Below are positions 56,535 through 64,000 of a stretch of DNA of 64,000 nucleotides, piece by piece (position 1 is the stretch's first letter; the number at the start of each line of letters is the position of its first letter). The stretch comes from Pristionchus mayeri. Its lineage: Eukaryota; Nematoda; Chromadorea; Rhabditida; Neodiplogasteridae. Under the pieces are notes generated by a model, which made no database searches, was not told where the DNA came from, and was given only the letters and a program-made list of their open reading frames with translations. The stretch spans positions 17,338,464 through 17,402,463 of the forward strand of contig BTRK01000003.1 in the NCBI GenBank assembly GCA_036245805.1, read 5' to 3'. The position numbers were made by a program, and so were the translations under genes.

Positions 56535-58180
56535 AATCAATATTCAAAGATAGTACTCCTCGCTCTCCATCTTCCTCGGGATAAGCGCGTAATCGATCCC
56601 ACGGCATAGTTGCCCACGCCGGCGGCGACCCCCATGAACCCCTATTCATGCTAGGGCGCTTCCCCCCTCATATCGAGGGGGAAGCGCCCCGGCACGAATA
56701 GGGGAGGGTTCATGGTCAAAAATGGATTGGTAGGTCAATGGTAGGTCAAGACTAGGTACCGTACCCAATCGATAGTACAGTACCCCCGATACCGTATACT
56801 ACTACCGTAACCCACGATTATCGCAAACTAACTTTATTTTCAAAAAGTCCTGGTACCGTGCCCAATCGATTATACAGTACCCAACTGACTACCGTAACCC
56901 AGTTCATTGGGTCAGATCCAGTTCCGTGGGTCAAACATTTTTCTAAAAATTCTAAATCGAGCAAAATAATATTGTAAATTATCCTTCCGTATATCTAATT
57001 ACTGTAGAATCATTATGTAATCAATTTGGGATTATTAGAAAAATTTTTAAAATTTTTAGAAAAATGTTTGACCCAAGAAACTGGATCTGACCCAAGGAAC
57101 TGGGTTACGGTAGTCAGTTGGGTACTGTATAATAGATTGGGCACGGTACCAGGACTTTTTGAAAATAAAGTTAGTTTGCGATAATCATGGGTTACGGTAG
57201 TAGTATACGGTATCCGGGGGTACTGTACTATCGATTGGGTACGGTACCTAGTCTGGACCTACCATTGACCTACTAGGGCGCTTCCCCCCTCGATATGAGG
57301 GGGAAGCGCCCCAGCATGAATAGGGGTTCATGGTCTGAAAATACCTCGCCGCCAGTGTTGGGCAACTATGTCCCACGGTCCTCGGCAACCTGCAATTGGT
57401 CGAATCTTATGTCTTCCCATAATTTATTAAATTCAATTCAATTCAATTGTTTCCCCGCCAGGAGTATACATGAAATGTGCATAGAATCATCGATATCTCG
57501 CGATGGATTTGGTTGTATAGACAGGGGATTAATAGTAATTGCTTTGTCTCTTGCTGCAATGCCTTCTTTCAAGACTGTGAACCGTTAAAAGATAAATTTT
57601 AAGGATATATTTTATTTGTTTCCATAACAGTTGATTGTTCAATTTCATGCACAAAACAACCGATGAAACCACGAATCACGTGATTATTTTCTTAGATTCC
57701 TCTCACCAATCTTCCCAGCACAGGGCAGCACATCGAGAGGAGGGCACAGGCGGAGGAAGCTGCGAACGACCAACCAGCACTGAGAATTGGTGTTATTATT
57801 ATTATTTTTGTAATTGTGCTATTCTTGTTTATTAATTTTGTCATGAAGCAAGAAATCAGTAAACCATTGAGGAGTCGCAGCGGTTCAACTCTGTAAGACA
57901 CAAAATAACATAACGAATTTGCGCGTCATTCTAGAGGTCTGTTCACTTATGTTTCGTAGCCTATTGATGCGTCGTCGGATGTGTCATTTTCAATATCACA
58001 GCGGAGATAGGTGCAAAAATATAACAAATTACTTAACAGCATTAATTAAGTGCTAATTACACAACTTGGTTACTGACCGACAGGTGGAGGCTTCCTCAGC
58101 AGCTCTCCCAGTTCACAATCGACATCGCCCATGTCCAGAGGTGCGAAGACCACTGTCATGCCGCAGAGAATCGCTGAACT
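56534..58180 (-). pseudogene. Gene B, copy B2: last exon split by a transposon
   Basis: Exon 58180(approx.)-58078 encodes AILCGMTVVFAPLDMGDVDC and ELGELL. Exon 57779-57707 encodes AGWSFAASSACALLSMCC. The last exon starts at 57389 but is cut at 57379 by a 766-bp element and resumes at 56604 to encode GIDYALIPRKMESEEYYL. Compared with B3, most changes in the first exon are at third codon positions. The start of the gene is not identified. Confidence 0.55.
56605..57370. mobile_element. hAT-like foldback MITE with 8-bp target duplication inside a B2 exon
   Basis: TCCCACGG flanks both ends (56597-56604, 57371-57378). The uninterrupted exon in B3 has the near-identical octamer once. Ends CATAGTTGCCCACGCCGGCG and, inverse, CATAGTTGCCCAACACTGGC. 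The rest is two mirrored arms (GGGGAAGCGCCC, CATAGGTACCGTAC-type words, GGGTACTGTA) meeting near 56990. Eight-base duplication and the end sequence place it in hAT. Confidence 0.85.
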
Positions 58181-58506
58181 CGGGGAATCAACTATTTTGT
58201 ACAGAAAATTCGAAAATAGTCGTTGCGGCGTTCTGTAAGAGTTATGCGTCGACTCTCTTCATTCTGAATACTATCTCCCTTTGAACTGATTGGCGAGAGA
58301 GCACGTAAATTTAAGAGAGTAATTTCTTACGAAGCCATCACTACGCTGAATCCACCATTCATGTAGCATCGTACACATTCGAAGGGTTTTGCATTTCATA
58401 GAGCTAATGTGCAATTAATAATTGCTTTATTCGCGCCCGGTCTTGAGACCGATTCCGAGGGTGAGTCAGGGATTAGATGATGTAATTTGTATCGTCATCG
58501 ATTTCA

Positions 58507-60256
58507 TCAGAGAATCTTCTCGAAGAGACTGCACTCCTCGAGTTCCCTCTCCATGCTGAAAATTGCATCATTATGATTTTGTTGAGTGTTTTTGCAGAAC
58601 ATTTGAGTTATCAACTACTCGTACAAATTATAATTATTGATTTTCAATTCCTGCCATGGGACGATCGATGTGGTATTTTCTAAACGCTTAAATTATCCAA
58701 GTGAAACTCACATGGGCAGAACTTCACGGAGGAAATTGATGGGACGAGTGTTGGTGAGGGCGCGTTGAGCCTGAGCGAATAGGTATGATCACAGAGTAGA
58801 TCTTTGTTTATCAAATCTGCCTGGTTCGAGAAGGATAGGAAGACGTCTTTCCTAATCTAATACAGTTCATTGCGTTAAAAATCATTGTACGATTTCTCTC
58901 CACTCCACTCTCTTTGCTCTCTCGTCGCTTAGACAGTGCTTCAGATTATGTGAAGAGATCCTAGCATCAGCATTTCCTCATAACTATTTAAGAATGTGAA
59001 ACAAGTGATTTGCAACAATTTCGAAATAAATTAATTCAAATTCTGTCGCTCACCTGTGCGGAACTAAGTGACTGAAACTGCAACATGTGTGAAAAGAGCG
59101 AGAGCATTTAATGAATTGTTTTTGTTTTCTGGTTTCGCAAGTGATGTCAACATGGTTTCTGCCTCTCTCGCTCTCTAGTAGTGGTTTTGCGTAAGGTGCG
59201 AATTCACCAAATGAGTAATACCATTCTGTCGCATTCTTAGTAATTTTAATAACCATAACACAACTATTTATTAAAATAAGTGGCACAGAAAAGCCAAACG
59301 CACGCTGGTCCGATCCCTCTCTCCTCCACGTCCACGCGCGTCTCCGTGACTGCATGAAATGCTTATCTTGTCGTTAAGAACAATTTGATTTCAGGAATCT
59401 CCTCTCACTCATTTTTAACCAGGTATGCTTTACTCGCAATATGTTACTAGTAATAAGAGCGCATCGCTGATGGAGGTGGTTTACCAGGCCAATAACAAAA
59501 AAGTTGTTTTACATTGTTTTCAGAGGTTTAGCCAAATTTTGTTTGAAGCATGGCAATGTGTAATTATTCCCGCTCATGCCTCTGTTCAGAATATGGTGTG
59601 AACGACGAAAAAAATGCAATATTCAGTTATGCTTCATCGGAATTATGCATTTAGTCCCGATTGAACCCCCACCGATCGACGAGGGGGCGCTGTGGTGCCA
59701 AAACCAAAATAAAAATTAATTTACCCCTTCTAATTTTCGCCTGTGTAAGAAAAAGTTTGTCAAGGCAGGATAAATATGTGCTCACAAGTTTGTGAGTTGA
59801 CGACTAATTGATTTTACAGCATGATAAAAGAGGAAGAGACTTCGTCGAATTTCTATCAGTCATACTCACATCAGAGTGCAGTTTGGGTGGATGTCTCGGC
59901 AGTGGCTGTGGAGGATGAAGGGATGAGAGAAGCATGCAGTCCTGAAGAAAGAACACGGATTCTAGAGGAAAATAAACCGTTATTTTTTGCGAATTAGACC
60001 CGATTGCTCATCGACGAGACCCTATCAGAGCGATGATATTTCCTAACTGAAACTCACATCGCCGGAATTTGTCTGAAATTGACACCCCTTTGCCAATGTT
60101 CGAGAGCTAATGGGGAATTTCCAACTCACCTCATTCGGCCTCGTAGGAGCTCGTTCCTCTTCTTCGAACACGATCTAAATTCGATTTTCGACAATAATTT
60201 TAAAAATAACGACAAACTTTCTCAATCGAGGGGATCTTGGTCACGTCTTCAATCAT
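58507..60256 (-). pseudogene. Gene A, copy A3: mostly intact exons, broken middle
   Basis: Exons matching A1: 60256-60218 (MIEDVTKIPSIEK), 60174-60130, 59941-59870 (DCMLLSSLHPPQPLPRHPPK), 58770-58712 and 58555-58507 (MERELEECSLFEKIL). Exon 4 (about 59341-59293) has lost its acceptor, CAG having become CAT. Exon 5 keeps only its last 18-24 bases after an acceptor-like TTGCAG near 59080. If exon 4 were skipped, the short exon 5 would join in phase, giving a shorter protein, so function is not excluded. Confidence 0.6.
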
Positions 60257-60319
60257 AGTGCAGCTTCTTTCTGCGGGCGCGAAGGTGCAGTAACGTCACG
60301 TGATTTCAGAAGAGACGAG

Positions 60320-60600
60320 CACGCTATGTGGTGCAGTCAGGTAAGGCCGACTAATCCTAAGAATGTGTACTGGTACTGTACAAGTGTTTCAAGAGAACAC
60401 AAGCGAATATTCCAAGACAACTGCTTGAAATGAAGTGAGAGAATGGCATTCTCCACTTCACTTCTCCATCTCTAGCGGTAGTCATCCGAACAATAATCTG
60501 CCAGGCAGACTGGGAGATTAGCAAGGAAAAAAGAGACGCAGAGGATTACGCAGTCACCCGCAGTTTCGGTTATGCTTTAGAGAGGCTAGATGTGTATCTG
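60320..60600 (-). repeat. Upstream segment of the A unit, copy 4
   Basis: Homologous to 39994-40290, 52821-53085 and 55786-56180; lies directly 5' of A3. Confidence 0.55.
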
Positions 60601-60976
60601 CAGAGAGGGCAAAACAATAACTCTTCATTTTCGAAGTAAGACATAATCGTAGAATGCTGACAGAGAGACAAGCTCAGAGTTTCTGAATCATGAATGAAAA
60701 TTGTAACTCTGCACCTGTATTTCTCCCGATTACGACTAGACGGATAGAACAAGATCCTATCGATCTCTCTTTGGTGATTTATCTCAGGTGTAATGACTTA
60801 CGCGCCAGGCTATGCTTCATTCTAGAAATTTTCAAAACTGTATTTTATAGTTTTATTGTACAATAAAATAAATATTATCATCAAATATGATTGATAACAC
60901 AATTATTCACAGGCATAGAAGCATACAATGAAGACAACCAGCTAGACGATAGAAAATATGCCATTGCTCTCAATAT

Positions 60977-63126
60977 TCACAGATAGTACTCCTCGCTCTC
61001 CATCTTCCTCGGGATAAGCGCGTAATCGATGCCACGGTCCTCGGCCACCTGAAATTGGTCGAAACTTATGTCTTCCCATAATTTATTAAATTAAATTCGA
61101 TTCAATTGTTTCCCCGCCAGGGGAGTATACTGGAAATGTGCAGAGAATCATCGATGACTTGCGGTGGATTTGGTTGTATAGTGGACAGGGGATTAATAGT
61201 AATGGCTTTGTTGCTTAATGCTCAATTCCTAACAAGAATCGCGAAACGTTATAAGATAAATTTTAAGCATCTATTTTATTTGTTTTCATAGCTCTTGGTT
61301 TGTCAATTTCATGAACTCAACAACCGCTGATATCATGAATCACGTGATTATTGTCTTAAAATCCTCTCACCAATCGTCCCTGTACGGGGCAGCACATGGA
61401 GAGGAGGGCGCAGACGGAGGAGACTGCGAACGCCGACACTGAATTATCTATTATTATTTTTTTTATTTTGCAAAAAAGGAGAATAAGGAACAATTAACAG
61501 AAATCTTCTGAGAGATCGCAGGAGGTGATTTACAAAAAATTCAAACTGATTTAATTGGGTACCCATTAACGGTATTGATGCATCTAAGGATAAGGAACTT
61601 TTGTTTTAAGTTGTGGAGCCGTAAATTACAAACAACCTAATATCCGGCTCTCAAAATATCAAAAGTTTGAGAGGTCATAAATCCTTTCATTTTTGAGATA
61701 GAGAGTTATTGAAATAATAGAAAGAACCGCATCGAAGAGCTGAACAACTTTTATGTTGGAAGAAACACGGTTTGCAGAAAGCGAAATATAGATAATGTTC
61801 AAAAAGCGATTTTTGATAACTTTTTACAACTATTTTTCGGGTGTTTCCGAAAAAAACGTCACATGCGTCAATGAGATATCTACGGATACGTAATATACGT
61901 ACTTTTTTACCCCGGGAAAAAATATTGCCATAACAAAAACCGATTGACAACACAGATTTGTATTCGTCAAAACATGAGTTTTCATGGTTAAACACTCAAA
62001 TTCTCGCGTCAGGAATGCATATAGATGCCGTTTCAAGCCTCCAATCAGACTCAAATTTTGCATGGTTGTCATTTTGTATCATATAAACGTGCATGTATGC
62101 CAAAATAGGCAAAATGGAAAACTTAAAATTTCGACCATTTTGACAGAAAAAATCGAAATTTTAAAATTTTGGTAATTTTGTCAAACAAACACGTTTATAT
62201 GATCCAAAATGACTTCCATGCAAAAATGTAATTGGAGGCATGAAACGGCATCTACATTCATTCCTGACGCGAGTATTTGAGTGTTTAAACATGAAATCTC
62301 ATGTTTTGACGCATACAAATCTGTGTTGTCAATCGGTTTTTGTTATGGAAATATTATTTCCCGGGGTACAAAAGTACGTAGATTACGAATCCGTAGATAT
62401 CTCATCGACGTATGTGACGTTTTTTTCGGAGACACCCGAAAAATAGTTGTAAAAAGTTTTCAAAAATCGCTTTTTGAACATCTATATTTCGCTGTCTGCA
62501 AACCGTGTTTCTTCCAACATAAAAGTTGTTCAGCTCTTCGATGCGGTTCTTCGCATTTTTCTAGCGACTCTCTATCTCAAAAATTAAAGGATTTATGACC
62601 TCTCAAACTTTTGATATTTTGAGAGCCGGATTTTAGGTTGTTTGAAATTTACGGCTCCACAACTTAAAGCAAAAGTTCCTTATCATTAGATGCATCAATA
62701 CCGTTAATGGGTACCCAATTAAAGCAGTTTGAATTTTTTGTAAATCAAGGTTTTTATTTCCTACATTATCTCAGAATACTTCTGTTAAGGCATTGGTTTC
62801 TCACAGAATTTCACACGACAGTGAAACACAAGTAGAACTTTTTACGCGAGCCATTCTAGGGAGCAATTCACTTGTGCTTCATCGCTTATTGTGCGGCTTT
62901 CTGGTTGTGCGGCACCTTTTTCAATGCTCCCTCGAATCTTCATTAAGAAAAATATAATGAATCACTTGACAGCATTATCACTGAAATAATAATTAAAATC
63001 AATTAATTTGATCACTGACCGACATGTGGACGACCCCAGCAGTTCTCCAAGTGCACAATCGACGTCGCCAATGTCCAGAGGCACGAATATGACTGTGATG
63101 CCGCAGAGAATCGCTGGAATCGCTCT
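60977..63126 (-). pseudogene. Gene B, copy B3
   Basis: Exon 63126-63020 encodes RAIPAILCGITVIFVPLDIG and DVDCALGELL. Exon 61438-61371 matches the hydrophobic exon of B1 but is 5 nt shorter near its start, which breaks phase. Exon 61048-60977 encodes VAEDRGIDYALIPRKMESEE, YYL and TGA. The large intron contains a 1.2-kb palindrome (61526-62747). The 5' start is not resolved. Confidence 0.5.
61526..62747. mobile_element. 1.22-kb palindromic element in B3 intron
   Basis: Ends TGATTTACAAAAAATTCAAA and, inverse, TGATTTACAAAAAATTCAAA. The arms are mirror images (GGTACCCATTAACGGTATTG; TTTGAGAGGTCATAAATCC; ACTTTTATGTTGGAAGAAAC) meeting near 62120. The approximately 100-codon frames on both strands are the same sequence read from the two arms and are not genes. 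Confidence 0.75.
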
Positions 63127-63589
63127 CTGTAGAAAATTTACGATTAGTCGTTGCGGCGCACTGTAAGAGTTACGCAATGTCCGACTCGCTTCACTCTGAC
63201 TGCTAGGGTTTGTCGGAATGCGGAACGCCCTCTTTTCATTTCTCAATTTCATTCATTCCGCATTGCGGTCGACACACTCAATTTCCATTGCGGAATGAGC
63301 TATTCCGCAATCGTGACTAACCAGAGAAAACGCTGAATAAAGGGAGTATTTCCTTGCAGAGTCAGACGCGTGTTGGTGAGTGAATCATGGGAAATATCAC
63401 TTCGTTATCTTTGTTTTCTCGTCGATAAGACAGTCTCACGAAACCCAAAATTTTTGGACCTGGCATTACAGAAAGTTACTCAAGTCAGAAAGTTAGTCAA
63501 TAATTACTTTATTCGCGGCCGGTCTTGAGACCGAAATGGAGCGTGAGTCAGGGGTTTGGATGATGTCACTCGTATAGTCACCGATTTCG

Positions 63590-63878
63590 TCAGAGAATCT
63601 TCTCGAAGAGACGGCACTCCTCGAGTTCCCTCTCCATACTGAAAGTTTCATTATTCTGATTTTGTTGAAATTTATTTTCCGCTTTAATTTTTTGAACGTT
63701 TCAAAAATGTGCATCATCAGCGAATCGCACAAACTTATAATTATTGTTTTTCCATCTCGGGCCACTGAACAATCTGCACGACCTTTTCAAAGCGCTGAAA
63801 TTATCCAAGTGAAACTCACATCGGCAGAACTTCGCTGAGGAAATTGATGAGACGAGTGTTGGTGAGGGCGCGTTGAGC
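63590..63878 (-). CDS. Gene A, copy A4: last two exons, rest beyond window
   Basis: Exon 63878-63820 (AQRALTNTRLINFLSEVLP) and exon 63638-63590 (MERELEECRLFEKIL, TGA) with good GT-AG borders. The upstream exons would lie past 64000. AATAAA follows at about 63506. Nothing here is broken, so this copy could be functional. Confidence 0.55.
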
Positions 63879-64000
63879 CTGAGTGAATCAATGTAATATC
63901 TCTTCATTCTTTTCTCCCTAGTCCATTAGACAGATATTTAGGTTATGTGAAGAGATCCTAGAGTTTTTCTCTTTAGCATTTCTTCACAACTATGGAAGAG

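Noticed and set aside
61687..62598. Two similar open frames of about 100 codons on opposite strands
   Set aside because: They are the same sequence read from the two arms of the 1.22-kb palindrome.

Overview
The window looks like the accessory arm of a free-living (rhabditid-type) nematode chromosome. The evidence is very short introns (44-100 nt) with TTTCAG-like acceptors, a 161-codon V-ATPase proteolipid gene of nematode type, a nematode-only Str-type chemoreceptor relic, and a very high density of palindromic DNA transposons carrying CTACAGTA/TACGGTA words. Most long open frames are shadows; the real genes are split into small exons, which I rebuilt by splice phase.

Layout. 0.6-2.2 kb: a broken seven-transmembrane chemoreceptor gene (+). 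2.5-2.7 and 3.7-4.1 kb: small inverted-repeat elements. 4.08-12.67 kb: one 8.6-kb TA-flanked element with about 1.4-kb terminal inverted repeats. It carries a spliced Tc1-type DD34E transposase (-) and, head to head with it across a 52-bp minisatellite, a ten-exon cargo gene (+) that may end in a BEN-like domain. 13-19 kb: GL-coding minisatellite, hairpin elements, and a small element sharing the termini of the 8.6-kb element. 19.3-20.9 kb: a BEL/Pao retrotransposon fragment (5' LTR, primer site, gag). 23.4-24.1 kb: a small gene of unknown function (-). 25.1-31.8 kb: an intact 17-exon ankyrin-repeat/SOCS-box gene (-, 499 aa).

36-64 kb holds a tandem family on the minus strand in which two small genes alternate: gene A (seven tiny exons, 123 aa in the one intact copy) and gene B (C-terminal exons with hydrophobic segments). 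At least four A copies and three B copies are visible. They are decayed by splice-site loss, frameshift and insertions (a hAT-like foldback inside an exon, an RTE-type LINE, a mariner, several large palindromes). Inside this array, on the plus strand, sits the intact V-ATPase subunit c gene (46.57-47.78 kb), and next to it a spliced 47-aa secreted-peptide gene (46.02-46.21 kb, minus).

The V-ATPase subunit and the ASB-type protein are ordinary cellular genes. The rest reads as a region shaped by repeated transposition and local duplication. The least ordinary objects are the long-terminal-repeat Tc1-type element with cargo and the A/B tandem family, neither of which I can assign to a described system.
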